A stretch of 64,000 nucleotides of DNA, from assembly GCF_022539665.2 (NCBI RefSeq), contig NC_081336.1:620001-684000 (forward strand), in the 5' to 3' direction. The notes beneath the pieces are model-generated. The model ran no database searches. It had not been told where the DNA came from and was given only the letters and a program-made list of their open reading frames with translations. Numbering within the stretch: the first letter of the stretch is position 1; each line of letters opens with the position of its first letter. Positions 37,313-49,069 of the stretch are shown in pieces. The DNA comes from Daphnia carinata. Its lineage: Eukaryota > Arthropoda > Branchiopoda > Diplostraca > Daphniidae. The translations under genes were made by a program, and so were the position numbers.

Positions 37313-40300
37313 CTAAGGAACTAGGGCTAACTCATCTTCAGGTCGATTGTCCAGGTCTCGTCCATGGACAGTAGAAGTCTGGTGGTAGCGACTCCGAGAA
37401 GCGAAATCCTCGTTCTCCTCAGTCAATTGAGAGGCTTCAGTGTCCATATGGGGATCCATGGAGGTAACCACAATTTCTTCGTACCCCTTTGGTTTTCGCC
37501 TGAATCGACACCAACCAATTTAGCATCTTTTCTAACAAAAGATTCATTAACTATGCATCCACGTACCCGCAAAGAGTGGCAATGCCTTGTTGCATCCAAG
37601 TAAAGAAACGGAAATCAGCTGTGACACCTGGGGCAACTCCTGGATTGGCTCGACCAATGTAGAACCAAACAAGGAAAACGACAGCCAAATTGACCAAGGC
37701 GTAAACCCAGTGAACGAAAAACATCATAGCAATCTTGACTATAAACTGCCGTTTTAGAGAAATAAGACAATTAAATCATTTTCCTTATTTGTAGAAAAAA
37801 TATTAGTTTTTACCCCAAAGAAGGAGACCCATCGATTGAGGAATAATGAATACCAACTGGCCGATTTACGACCAATGTTGATTTTCTTTTGTTGTTGATC
37901 GCTTACGGACTTGTTACTTGCGCCTCCCGGAGAAGTCACAGCTGAGCCAACTTGACTGGCCGGAGCTGTAGGAAGATCTTCCCCAGGCACTGGACTAGTG
38001 GGCGATAGACTCGGCTCTCGCTATCGTGAACACGTTGATGTTAATAAAAGAATTTACGAACAGTAAAGAAAACTGATTATGGCATACTGATGGAGATCGG
38101 TGATGAACACGCTCGGGAAACAGTTCATCTAAATCACTAGAATCAAACCGATTGGGACTTTGAGTTGATCCGTACGAAGTTGAAGCTCCATTCGTTAATT
38201 TTTTCGACGATGCTTGTTGCCTAATAAAATAAAAATTTTCTTTATTTTCCGCACTTATCCGAGAAAATATAATTAAACTGACCTAAAACGCTCTTCGCGG
38301 GCCTGCTGGATGTTGAAAGACTGGGCCAAAGCAAAGTAGGCATAGTCGATCGTGGCATAGGTTAGTAAGAAAGGCATGGTGACGATGGGCGCCAGGGTAT
38401 TCAGTTGGCCAACCCAAATAAATATCAGTGTTACTGAAGCTGCTACTAAAAGAGCGTATACTGGAACCCGATTAGGCCCTCTCTAGAATCCCGTAAAAAA
38501 AAAAACAGAATAGAAATTAAGAGAGATTCAATGATGGTATTCCTAGTATGGACTAGGATATAACGCTGGTATTATGCAATCCATTCCTCACCCCATTAGC
38601 TAAGACACGTATAAATGGAATGACTTTTTGGCTGGCGATCGATTGTAAAACGCGAGGAGTGCCGTAAAAGGTTCCCAAACTGCTCGACAATGAAGAAATA
38701 TATAGCCCAGCAAAAAAGAGGACCTCTGTAAACCCCAAAAAAAAGGACCTTAGTAATAAAACATAGTACAACTCGAAATTAATAAAATAAATACCGAGTG
38801 CTGAAACTTTGGCCGCGATTAAGTAGTTGGTATACAGGAGCTCACGGACACACGTCGAACCCAATATCAAAATGAACGACGTATAAAGAAAGCAGCTATA
38901 AAATTAAAATTAAAATTAAATATTTGAAGTAAAAGTAAAACAAAAATAAAGTATAACTTTTGAAATATAATACCTCAAGCCAATAGCAGCTAGAGTTCCA
39001 TTTGGGATATCACGTGACGGGTTTTTAAGATCGCCAGACATATCTGCAAGTAATTTAAATTAAAAGAATTAAAGTTAAATCTGAAGGATATTAATGCATT
39101 GAACTTACTTATGCCTGCCATGACACCAGTGACCGTTGGGAAGTATACACCCAGTACAGTGAACCAGTTTTCTCCTTCAGTAAAGGCCGGCCCGGTGTTA
39201 TTGGCCATTAATTCGGTGCTCCACCCAACAAAACCGCTTTCTAATTAGTAAAAAAAAAAAAAATAGAGGGAAGAAATTGCAGTTATTTATCAGTAACAAT
39301 TAAAAGTGGAATGAAATAAACTTAAAAGAGCATGAAAAAACAGATGCTTTCGCCCAGGTTCGAACTGAGGACCTGCTGTGTGTGAGACAGCCGTGATAGC
39401 CACTACACTACGAAAGCTTTGCTTAAAGTGTTTTTTGGCTCAACTGACTCACCTAAGTCAGGCTTGTTGATGAAACTTCCTATTATGAAGTCCACGGCGG
39501 CCAACAGCATAGCAAACAAGAGAAGGAACTGGAGTTTGATAACCCACTTGACGCCTGCGATATTGAACGATGCAAGGATAAAAACGACGACGGTTGCTAA
39601 TCCTCTCTGCACCCATGGTATATATTGCGCGTCGACTTCGATCAAACCAGCTATCGACTCGGCAAATCCCATAAGGCAGAGCGCCCCACCTACAGCCTAT
39701 AATAAATAAGAGATTCATTGCACAATTTTACCCTAAAGCCATTACCACATAAGGAATGTATATGTTTCCTAAATATACCTGCCCAAAGCAGTAGAGAAGA
39801 CCTACAGCAGCTGCTATTCGAGAACCCAGAACATAGCTGAGTAGAAAGTATACACCACCACTTTCTACTTTGCATCTTTCACAAATGCCGATAGCAGACA
39901 ACACTGACACAAGAATTATTCCAACTATAAAAAAAATATGAATATAACCACATTATATCAGCTTCTTCATATAAATTCATATTTTTTTACCCACCTGTAC
40001 AAAATACTAATAGGATTGAGAGACCAATTCCTGCTTGTGCTACAACCCATCCAGAACGCAAGAAGATGATGACACCAAAAATGTTGACCATAACTGAAGT
40101 GAAGACGCCATCCCACGTTCCAAACAACACTGGCTGTGAGATGAAAAAATTTGACTTCCACCACGGTTTCTCACCCTGAAAAAAAACAAATTTGTAGTCG
40201 AAACACAGGCCTAGGCAAATCCAAATTCTCTTTCGAAGACAAAAAAGGACAAAAAATCAATACCTGTTCTTCAGTATAAAGTTCATTATCTCTGACTGCC

Positions 40301-40440
40301 TGTCCTCCATAGCTAGTTTCGTCTAGAACAGAAGGTTTGTTGGCGAAGTGGACTTCACTTGATGCACTGTTTTGCTCCGACGACAATCCAAATCTTGCCC
40401 AATCGACAGGCCGACGATCGGCCCTGGATTCGCTGGCCAT
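37313..40440 (-). CDS. SLC12A8: Solute carrier family 12 member 8-like transporter
   Basis: Member of the cation-chloride cotransporter superfamily (APC fold); mouse Slc12a8 has been reported as a nicotinamide mononucleotide transporter, a role still debated. Thirteen exons: 40264-40440, 39995-40175, 39779-39924, 39453-39696, 39109-39240, 38974-39043, 38795-38895, 38592-38725, 38283-38482, 38088-38220, 37814-38020, 37567-37745, 37313-37499; 2091 bases, 696 residues, near the human 714. Diagnostic blocks: [24 protein letters not shown]-type TM1 ([16 protein letters not shown]), [51 protein letters not shown], and the family's C-terminal [16 protein letters not shown]. Roughly eleven hydrophobic segments are visible, with a polar Ser/Pro-rich loop (about residues 520-620) before the last two. 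Start is the only upstream ATG in frame. Confidence 0.95.
39346..39417 (-). tRNA. tRNA-Val (anticodon CAC)
   Basis: 72 bases on the minus strand fold as a complete cloverleaf. The acceptor stem is GCTTTCG with CGAAAGC, the D arm runs GTGTAGTGGCTATCAC, the anticodon stem is GCTGT/ACAGC with loop CTCACAC, the variable loop is AGGTC, and the T arm is CTCAG-TTCGAAC-CTGGG with one G-U pair. A- and B-box promoter elements are therefore intact. No intron. It lies inside an SLC12A8-like intron (39241-39452), in the same direction as the host gene. Confidence 0.95.
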
Positions 40441-41636
40441 TTACTCCGCAGAAGAGCTCGCCAGCAATCACTAGAAAGAAAAAATTCAAAGCACAAGGAG
40501 AGCTACAAAACCCTCTTAATGTCTTTTACAGGCGTATGGCAAAATTTCTATTATTTCCCAATCAACATTCACACAGCTGAGATAGTGACAGCTCGCACAC
40601 TGCTGCCAGATAACGGACGATAATAACAATGTTACGATAGGCTAGCTGGTTAGGTAGACTATTCGGCATACAGTCAGCATCTTTCAAACATGTAATACAA
40701 AACAGAGATAACTCTATATCTATTGCAATCACAAGATTTTATTGTCTGTTTTCCCGACTGACGTCAGCAGAATGTTTCTCTATTACCTCTGTCAGTTGGC
40801 TCATTCCAGCCGTTACGCGTCCACAGTTACCTATGCTCGACTATACAACGTGTCACTGAACGAGAAACAAGGAAATATGTATCACGCAAAATTAGCAAAC
40901 TCTTCCCAAAAACTATTTCAATTTTTCTCGTAATTCAACTGCGCAAATTTCCTTGTTCGTTCCGTTATATAGAATTTCACTTAAATCAATACTAAACATT
41001 CAATTTCTGCAGTCTGTACAAACAAAGAAATCATTTTCTTTATACACGCCAGTCACCGCTAAACGGTGTTCAAAAACGATGAGTCAGTCCACTTTTTTTT
41101 TTAAAATAGCATGCAAACAACTTTTCTGTTTGAATTGCTTGACTGCTATGTTCCGATCGTAAATGACCCTCAACTTTTAACGAAAGGAAACGTTGTGAAA
41201 GGATGCAAAATGTGACGACCAAATTTGAATTCAATTGACAATTCAACAAGGGTAACACGAAGAAGGGTGTCAAAATGGCAATGACACGCCAAAAGAAAAC
41301 AGTAAAAGCGACGGGGGAAACAAAAATGTCCAGACACATAAAATAAATGACGAAACATTTGTTGAAAGTCTTAACCATCTATTAATATGTTTGAAAATCC
41401 GTGGAATATCCGCTGGACGCGTGTGTATTTTGACTTTTTTAATGGATCGTTTGTTGACCAACTGAATTTGCTGAGGATGTGCCGCAATGCGTTTAACTTG
41501 GCGATCGTGCCCTGCACACGATGGCCTTAGGACAAAGTTCAAGGTACTTGTACTATTGATTTTGCATCGACGACCGACGTGAGGCGTTCATCTGCGTACC
41601 AAACATTCTTCACGATTTTACCCCCCTTGACATCTT
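40441..41636. other. Gap between SLC12A8-like and collagen-CUB genes
   Basis: Divergent genes flank this 1.2 kb stretch, so it should carry both promoters. Short frames here have no recognisable product. Confidence 0.6.
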
Positions 41637-41643
41637 TATAAAG
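41637..41643 (+). promoter_or_regulatory. TATA box of the collagen-CUB gene
   Basis: TATAAAG lies 67 bases upstream of the start codon at 41704, at a plausible distance for a short 5' UTR. Confidence 0.6.
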
Positions 41644-41703
41644 GCCGCACTTGGTGGTTGGCTAATGATGTAAACGCGTTGACACTCGAACAGTCGCTTA
41701 AAA

Positions 41704-44483
41704 ATGTTAACGCACCAAAACAGGATAGTTTTCTTTATATGGATCAGCAGCATCCACTTCTTCAAGGATGGAGACGCCATCACTGGGCAACGTTTATACA
41801 AATACACGGAAGATCCATTAGTGGAACACGTCGTGCTTTATCCGTGGCTGAATCCAGTGTATGAGACAAGCTATCAACCGCCCAGCTTGAGAGGTAATAT
41901 ACATAAACAACTGAGTGATTAAACCATTTTTAATCGTATTTGAATTGAGCAATCGTTAGATGATTATGGTGAAGCACGACCACATGCAGATCGCAGTCGT
42001 CTGTTTTGGACGAGGTTATTGAACGGCTTCAGAAAAGGCAAGCCGTATACGATGAATCCGGCAACGAACGGCCAAACACTCGGTGGAGTTACAACAGGAA
42101 TAGGTAAATTCTTATTCACTCTCACGACCAGCTCATCTGAATTTACAATCGAATTCTCTTTTGCAGAACTGGCAAACAACTTTGCAGCTGCGCTTGGAGA
42201 AGAGGGAATGAAACGATTGGCTGCACTGGTTGCAGCATATTTATCACCAGGCCCAGCAGGACCTCCTGGATCTAGCTGGCAATTCGTGCCCAACGTGCAG
42301 CTGCGCCCGAATGGCGAAAAGGGCGATAATGGCCAACTGGGCGGGTCTTTTCCAACACTGCCTGATATCAGTCAATGGCTAAAAGGCGAAAAAGGAGAGA
42401 AGGGTGAGAGAGGTGATTGCGGCTGTAACGAAGTACCAACTACACTGGGTCCGACAACAACGATAGACACTACGGTTATTACAACATCAGAAGGAACCAC
42501 AGGCTGGCCAAGTACGAGCACAGAGGGACCAACAGACTGGCCAACTACGAGCACAGAAAGCCCAACGGAATGGCCAACTACGAGCACAGAGGGACCAGTT
42601 GTGACCACAGACGAAACAACTACACTAACAACAGCGTTCACCACAGACGTTCAAACCACGCCAGATGCAACAACAACAACTAGCCCAGTTGTAACAACAG
42701 AGGAGTCGTTTGGAACAATAGTAGAATCAACAACACTCGAGGTAACCACGCCGACAGATGGTCCTACTACACCGACAGATTCAATTACAGAAGAGCTAAC
42801 GACCACCATTACTGAACCAACAACAAACGGGTTATCCACTGAAGTATCAACTACGTCGACAGACGAACCAGCAACAATCACAGACAGTCCAACAACGCCG
42901 ACCGGTGCGCCAATCACGACCACAGAGGGCCAAACAACAACCATCGATGAAGTAACTCGACCGACTGACGAGCAAACACCAGAAGTAACGACAAACATAC
43001 CAACGACCACCATCGTCTGGCCGACCATATCAACGGATTTTTCAGTTTCTACGACGGACACGACAGAAATCCTGACGACGAGGGAAGGACAAACAACGAC
43101 AAACGAGGTTACCACAATCCCGACGACGACGAGCTATCCGCCTGTTACAGAACCAATTGTCGCTGATTGCCGAGAGTCAATCCATCACCGGAATGCCACC
43201 TGGCAATCGCCTGACTCGTTCGATCCCGAACAGACATCCAATGCTTGCGTCTTGTCCATCCAATTGAATTCGGCTGAAGACACTGACGTTCAAGGCGAAA
43301 CCATCTGCCAAATACGGTTCAAATTATTTATTATTGATCTATTCTATCTGAAGTTTTTGAATAATCAAATGATTGAATTCATTTCTAGACTCGATTTCCG
43401 AGAATTCTCTATCGCTCAACCGAACAGACAGAGTAAATGTGCTACCGATAGTTTCAGGGTCTTTAATGCCGAGAATAAAGTACCCACACTTTGCGGAGAA
43501 AATTCTGGCCAACATTGTAAGAGAAACATGTCTCGTCATTAACCATTGAATTACCGCTTAATTATAATTTTTTTTTTGACGTAGTATACGTGACGCCAAG
43601 ATCTGGAACAAACGGAGTCCAACTCGGATTCAAATTTGGCCCGTCTCCGATTTCACGGTTATGGAAGATTGATATCATTCTGATACCTTGCTGCGCAAAT
43701 CACATGCTTCGTAACTATAGCCAACTGTTTTCTATGAAAATTTAACTCGATGACATTATGTATTTTAACTATTTCAAACACAAAAATAGCTCCAAACGAT
43801 TGCCTGCAATATTTCAATGATTTCGGAGGTATCGTCAAATCGTTTAACTGGATGGATTCAACTCACGTTAAGAGACCTTTGAACCACCCCAGGCAATTGG
43901 CCAATCAACAATACAACATTTGTTTCAAAGCGAATTCGGTAAATAATTCCATGCTTGTTTTTTTTTTGTGAAATTCAATTAAATTAAGTCGATTTTTTAT
44001 AGTTAGCTAAATCTATTTGCTACACTCCTTGTCCTTCGGCTGGATTGGCGTTCAGTGTTAGCCAAAATGCTGGACAGGGTCCATTCCGGGCCGGCGTTGG
44101 TGTAACCCATTGCAAAGAAGATTTCTTACTCATCGCCAACGGGTACGACCGGTTCGACCGGAGTAAAAGGAACGACAGATTCTGTGGCACAATATTCAAT
44201 CCGGATGGAAACGTGACAGTCAGCCAGAGCGCTCTGATTGCATCCGCTTCAACCACCATTTGTTGTAAGTCGCACTATATATCTTAAATGGAAACAATTA
44301 ATGAATAAGGGTTTTGCATGTTGAGCAGCCGACATCAAACCGTTTCAAATCCATTACACGACCAATGGAAATGAATTGCCGGACGATGTGGCCAACAACG
44401 GATTCTGTTTGCAATACGAACAAGAATATTTGACCAAGCATCAAATTTTATCATTGGATCACGACTTACCTGAGGATAAGTAA
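41704..44483 (+). CDS. Secreted chimeric protein: collagen-like patches, Thr-rich mucin domain, CUB-type C-terminal region
   Basis: Eight exons: 41704-41893, 41960-42103, 42167-43316, 43389-43516, 43585-43710, 43790-43938, 44003-44264, 44329-44483; 2304 bases, 767 residues. Residues 1-25 form a signal peptide. Two short Gly-X-Y patches follow (GPAGPPG near 140 and GEKGEKGERGD near 184-194), then CGC. About residues 203-440 are a Thr/Ser/Pro mucin-like domain with units such as TSTEGPTDWPT. From residue 446 a Cys-rich region shows CUB hallmarks: CVLSI..., ICQIRLDFREFSIAQP, FCG, and the ending KPFQIHYTTNGNE...GFCLQYEQ. The Gly-X-Y stretches are too short for a normal triple helix. The donor at 43317 (GTTCAA) is weak, and its 72-base intron is open in frame, so retention is possible. 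A cuticle, haemolymph or mucus role is a guess. Confidence 0.85.
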
Positions 44484-45047
44484 AATTTGAGATTTATCGA
44501 TACTCCGATTACGAATTTAAGAAAGAGAATAATTGCATAGCGGAATCTCGTTACCATAACCGCACGCTATATTATCGAGTGTTACAAAAAATCGTTTGAA
44601 ATGGGAAGAGCAAATAGACTGGCGAGGTGTAACGTGTCCGTTCTTGTGTATTAAATAGATAAAAAAAAAAACGTTGGTGTAATTCAGGTCGGTTATGTTG
44701 TGCTTGGGCCAACCCACTCTATTGTCAAACGCTTGCATGCAAACCAGACTGAATTCCGGTTTAATCGTCACTGTAAAGATACCTGCTGTGCAGGAGTTAA
44801 ACAGATGGCAATAAGAGTTTTGCGGTATTCCAACGTTGACGTCCAAAGCAAATACACGTTCATTCGTGGCACTTTGGACGAACACCTTTTTTTTGTACAG
44901 ATTCAAGCTGCAATTGAAGCTTGCTAGGTCTTATACTTTTACGGGCTGGGTATTTCATGTACATGGCAGTTTAAGTGTATAACTTTGCAATTGAGAGATC
45001 TGTAATTTCCGCAAAGCTTCGAAACGCCAATCACCGTGTAGTTTAAG
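44484..45047. other. Gap upstream of the METTL24-like pair
   Basis: Holds the 3' UTR of the preceding gene. A 75-codon plus frame at 44700-44927 and a 129-codon minus frame at 44517-44906 overlap it; neither has a recognisable product. Confidence 0.5.
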
Positions 45048-45959
45048 TTGAATATCAGGTGTTTCATCATGTCGTTTGACTGCGTCGCTTGGAAACGAAT
45101 GAACGCACATAAAAATGTGTTGCTATTCATTACCGTCGTCTTCATAGCAGTCCCCTATTGTCATATTCTGTTGAAAAGGAGAAACGAAGAAAGCAAAGAG
45201 AAAACTTGCTGTTCATCTTCTTACTGGGACGAGCTTCTAAATTCCAACTCTCTAACTGGAGAACAGCTCATGGAATATTTCACATGGACGAACCGCTCAT
45301 CCTGTCAACTAGCTCACGACTTCGGAGGTCATATGATGAGCAATCCATCGGGCATCGATGGCCAAAAGTGCATGTGTCTCGATCCTCAAATAGCGCCACT
45401 AGCCGGCCAATGTCTCGTCTACTCATTTGGAATCAACAACGAGTGGTCCTTCGACGAACAAATGGAGAGCTACGGTTGCCTAGTGTTCGCTTTCGATCCA
45501 TCGATGAACCAGCCGCCACACAATCACAGTCCGGCTATCCATTTTTACGATTGGGGACTGGGCGATCGAGATGTGAAGCTCTCCAACAATTGGCAAATTC
45601 ATTCGCTGTCTTCCATCTACAACAATCTGTCCGCTTGGCACGGAAGAGTAATCATTGATTATTTGAAAATCGACATCGAAAGCGCCGAGTGGAACGCGCT
45701 GCCGGAAATCATGAACTCCGGTATGGTATCGAAGATCCGCCAACTCGGCGTTGAAATTCATCTTGACAGTAGAGCGTCGCTGGAAAAACACCGAGAGTGG
45801 GCCAAAATTTTGAGAAGTCTAGAACACATGGGCATGGTCCGTTTCGATTCCAAACGCAATCCTTGGTACACAGGCGCTTTTGAGAAATTCCGGCTGTCCG
45901 GATCTTTCGGCCACGAGATTGCCTGGTATAATAGCAAACTTTTACGCGATTTGCATTAA
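45048..45959 (+). CDS. METTL24-like FkbM-type methyltransferase, copy 1 (intronless)
   Basis: 303 residues in a single exon. A short N-terminus and one hydrophobic segment (about residues 24-42) predict a type II membrane protein with the enzyme in the Golgi/ER lumen or outside. Family blocks are intact: TWTNRSSCQLAHDFGG (79-94), GIDGQKCMCLD, LVYSFGINNEWSFDE (123-137), VFAFDPSM, HFYDWGLGD (165-173) and YLKIDIESAEWNALPEI (205-221), which cover the SAM-binding fold of this family. Methyl acceptor unknown. Two in-frame ATGs at residues 8 and 18 are possible starts; all keep the anchor. Tandem with the next gene, about 60 percent alike by eye over the catalytic part. Confidence 0.88.
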   Translation: MNIRCFIMSFDCVAWKRMNAHKNVLLFITVVFIAVPYCHILLKRRNEESKEKTCCSSSYWDELLNSNSLTGEQLMEYFTWTNRSSCQLAHDFGGHMMSNPSGIDGQKCMCLDPQIAPLAGQCLVYSFGINNEWSFDEQMESYGCLVFAFDPSMNQPPHNHSPAIHFYDWGLGDRDVKLSNNWQIHSLSSIYNNLSAWHGRVIIDYLKIDIESAEWNALPEIMNSGMVSKIRQLGVEIHLDSRASLEKHREWAKILRSLEHMGMVRFDSKRNPWYTGAFEKFRLSGSFGHEIAWYNSKLLRDLH

Positions 45960-46589
45960 CGACTGCTGTAATTGCTTTCCAAATAATATGCGCAATACAC
46001 GAACGTGTGATAGAGTTTCATTAGTTGGAGCATACACTGTGAAGAAAATGAGACGGGAGTCACACAGGTGCGCATTAATGAGCTGCACTTGTTGCACCTG
46101 ACGGCCTGTATTCACGTGCTTTTTGGAAAATAAAAGTTGGTAAAATTATAGTCATTATCTTTTCACATGATAAAACATTTGTCAAAACAGCTGCTTGAAT
46201 TCATTTGTTGTGGGTTAGAGTGGCCTGGATCAATAAAATTGTTTCATGACTGAACGAAGCGCAGGTGGGAAAAATGACATGACGAGCATCAGGTGTCCAG
46301 TCGGGGACCAGTCGCTGCGTTCAACGTACGTGGTTTTAAAAATCACCAGTTGTACGTTACCTACATCTTAGGTAACACATTTAAAACATTGCGCTCTACG
46401 CAATCGACATTCAAGGCTTGTACACAAACAATTCCAGAGGTCAGTATAATCAAAATGAAGTAGATACATGTCATTAAACTTAACTGCTGTTTCAACTTGC
46501 AACATAGGTACATCACACTTGGGGAGCTGGATCAATGCCCGTGATTTTTAGATTAAAACACTTTAGCATAGAGAACTGCCACATCCAAA
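45960..46589. other. Gap between the two METTL24-like genes
   Basis: 3' UTR of copy 1 (AATAAA at about 46128) and the promoter of copy 2. No gene seen. Confidence 0.6.
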
Positions 46590-47486
46590 ATGCCTTTGTT
46601 GTATTGCTGTAATTTGAAACGTTGTTTTCACAAATGCTCTGCTATGTTTGGTACGTTGTTATTGGCCTTTGGGACGCTCACCCTTTACCAAACATTCCCG
46701 ACAATGCAATTGAATTTCACCAATCCAACGGAGCAAGCTTCTTTCTACTGGGACATTCTACTGGATTCAGAGTCTTTAACAGGCGCACAGCTTTTGAAAT
46801 ACGCCATGTGGACGAACCGCTCATCGTGTAAGTTGGCTCACGACTTCGGAGGGCTCATACTTGGTAATCCTTCAGGAATCGATGGACAAAAAACGGTCTG
46901 TATCGATCGTGAAGTGGCTCCCGATCCCGATGAGTGCCTCGTCTATTCTTTCGGGATCAACAACGAATGGTCGTTTGACGAAGAGATTCACAATTATGGA
47001 TGTGAAGTCTTCTCTTTCGATCCTTCGATGGGATTCGATCATCACGACCACAGTCCCGGCATCCATTTTTACAATTGGGGACTCGGCGATAAGGACGAGA
47101 CATCTGAAGAAGGATGGGCCATTCGATCGCTGACGTCAATCTACAATAACCTGACAGCTCGTCACGGCAAGAGGATCATCGATTACTTGAAGATTGATGT
47201 CGAATGGGCTGAGTGGAAAGCCCTGCCGGAAATGATAGCGACTGGGATGCTGTCCAAAGTGCGTCAATTAGGAATAGAGATTCATTTCGGGGCAGATGAA
47301 ACGATGGCTAAGAATCGCGAATGGGCCAAACTGTTGAGATCGATCGAGAAAATGGGAATGGTCCGATTCGATTCGAAATACAATCCATGGTCGATCACGA
47401 ACTTCACGGAGATCGCGTTGTTTAACGTGCCTTTTGCATACGAAATTGCGTGGTATAATAGCAAACTGTTGCGCGTTTCGAATTAA
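46590..47486 (+). CDS. METTL24-like FkbM-type methyltransferase, copy 2 (intronless)
   Basis: 298 residues in one exon. Hydrophobic segment about residues 19-34 after a short Cys-rich N-terminus (type II anchor). It matches copy 1 throughout: MWTNRSSCKLAHDFGG (73-88), GIDGQK, LVYSFGINNEWSFDE (117-131), HFYNWGLGD and YLKIDVEWAEWKALPEM. The E-x-AEW motif carries Trp where copy 1 has Ser and METTL24 usually has Gly. It ends EIAWYNSKLLRVSN, nearly as copy 1. Same strand, 630 bases apart, so a local duplication. Confidence 0.88.
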   Translation: MPLLYCCNLKRCFHKCSAMFGTLLLAFGTLTLYQTFPTMQLNFTNPTEQASFYWDILLDSESLTGAQLLKYAMWTNRSSCKLAHDFGGLILGNPSGIDGQKTVCIDREVAPDPDECLVYSFGINNEWSFDEEIHNYGCEVFSFDPSMGFDHHDHSPGIHFYNWGLGDKDETSEEGWAIRSLTSIYNNLTARHGKRIIDYLKIDVEWAEWKALPEMIATGMLSKVRQLGIEIHFGADETMAKNREWAKLLRSIEKMGMVRFDSKYNPWSITNFTEIALFNVPFAYEIAWYNSKLLRVSN

Positions 47487-47976
47487 TGCCTCTGATTTAC
47501 CGTGAAAGCCAAAATACATGACGACATACACGTTTAACTGATGCCTATATGTTTAATAACGTTCCTTTTTGCGATAATGCTGCATGCGTTCACGCATCGG
47601 GACGAGGAAATCACGTGAGTCTGAACGCGCCAAGTATTGTCGGTATGGTATCAAATTTAGCCGCCAGTCCTTGCGTGAAGCTTCCTATTTCAAGAACGCA
47701 ACAGACACCGTGAATTGAATGCAAATAAGCTCGGCGATCAGGATGTTATTAGCGTTTCGCACAGTCGATTGCAATTCACGTTTTTCGGTACCTCTTGATA
47801 CATTTTTGAACTCACCATCCGTCCAATTTACCTCGTAGCTGCCGTATCTAATCCTCCACACCCGGTGGAGCTCATCGTTCCAGGAAGTGTCAATCGTTCC
47901 AGCAACGACTGTTTGCATACGGTACATCATCACCTTAACTGGCAATTAGAAGAGACAATGTCTTGTCAAGTTAAGA
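47487..47976. other. Gap before the secreted-precursor array
   Basis: Holds the 3' UTR of METTL24-like copy 2. An 86-codon minus frame (47685-47945) is the longest here and has no recognisable product. Confidence 0.5.
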
Positions 47977-47984
47977 TATATAAG
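47977..47984 (+). promoter_or_regulatory. TATA box, array gene 1
   Basis: TATATAAG, with a TCAGT arthropod-type initiator 30 bases downstream (48007-48011). A non-coding leader exon ends at the donor at 48055 and coding exon 1 begins near 48116. Confidence 0.75.
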
Positions 47985-48120
47985 AGACCCATCACTTCAT
48001 ATCAACTCAGTGCAATCCACTTCATCATCTAGCCAACAAGTCTCACCTGCTCAGGTACATTACTTTATCATAATTCCTTTAAATAAATATTTAAAAATTT
48101 ACATTTAACAAACAGAAATC

Positions 48121-49069
48121 ATGTTGGTATTGATCCTGTCTGCCTGCATCGTCCTTTCTCATCAGCAATTTTTGCCTGATTACGGACAAAGGGAATTTTT
48201 TGGATACCTTATTTATTACCTTTGCCACACGTCAACCATTACAGGCCCTTTTACCACGAATATCCTGAAGACGATATCTTCCACGTCACGCCGACGTTCA
48301 CCAATCCATTAGAACAATCGAAAGTAACGAAATTTCAATTAACTATTTAATTACCACATCCATATACGTTTTCATTAGGAGCGTTTCGGAGGGGTGAAGG
48401 GTCGAAACAATCACAGGGGCAGTGAAGGGGCGGATGGAACGTTAGGAAATGAATATCCGGACGTCCAGCTGAGGATGAACAAACCAGATGCCCGCCTCTT
48501 TCTTTTGGGCGGTGACAGTACATTTGACAATCCGTTTTGGAAGACTGTTACGTTGACTTTGATGTCGACAGTGAACGTAACGCGCATTCAGCCTTGCCTG
48601 CCCGTAGGCCAGTTCTCAGCCGGATCATCGAATATCGTTTGCCGTCGGAAAAAGCGGATCATTCTCGAAGATTCCTCGGCTATTTCTGAAGATTCTCAGT
48701 TTGCCATTCATCCTTCTAAGCCGCTGCCGTAAGTGAAACGTTATCATTTATTGACGCATCTGATTTATTAAATGTTACTTTAATCGCAGGTTAATGACGA
48801 GTGTTGCAACCATCGACCAACTGAAGAACGAGGGTAGGGAAATGATTGCATCTTCGAAAGATGATATGACTATTGATGAAGATATGAACGAGAGGCTCCA
48901 ACATCCGTACAGGGAGATACGATTCCTTTTGAATAACTACGTAACAATGACCGAGTATTCTTATAGCTTTAATTCAATCACGGTCACAAAAACAGTCAGT
49001 CTAGTGTCAACTGGTGGCCTGGTTGGGGCTCGACTTGTCTGCCGCCCAAGTGGTTACGTCCTTTGCTAA
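48121..49069 (+). pseudogene. Array gene 1 (type B secreted precursor) with a one-base frameshift
   Basis: Exons 48121-48323, 48379-48728 and 48790-49069. Exon 1 encodes a signal peptide ending ACIVLSHQQF, but its 203 bases are one short of the 3n length all six sisters have. The frame breaks in the run of six T at about 48191-48200; past it, the +1 frame gives the sister pattern (WIPY ... FYHEYPEDDIFH) and reaches the next exon in phase 0. Exons 2 and 3 are intact: NPFWKTVTLT, CRRKKR, then RPSGYVLC at the end. The second dibasic site is degenerate (REIRF). Either an error in a homopolymer or a real lesion; intact promoter, splice sites and downstream exons favour the former or a very recent break. 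Confidence 0.7.

Noticed and set aside
37364-37603. 79-codon plus-strand frame
   Set aside because: Antisense of the last two SLC12A8-like exons.
42372-43115. Minus-strand Val/Ser-rich frames
   Set aside because: Antisense of the Thr-rich mucin repeats (ACN/ACA codons read as Val/Ser).
44517-44927. Frames on both strands downstream of the CUB gene
   Set aside because: They overlap each other, lack signal or domain features and have no splice or homology support.
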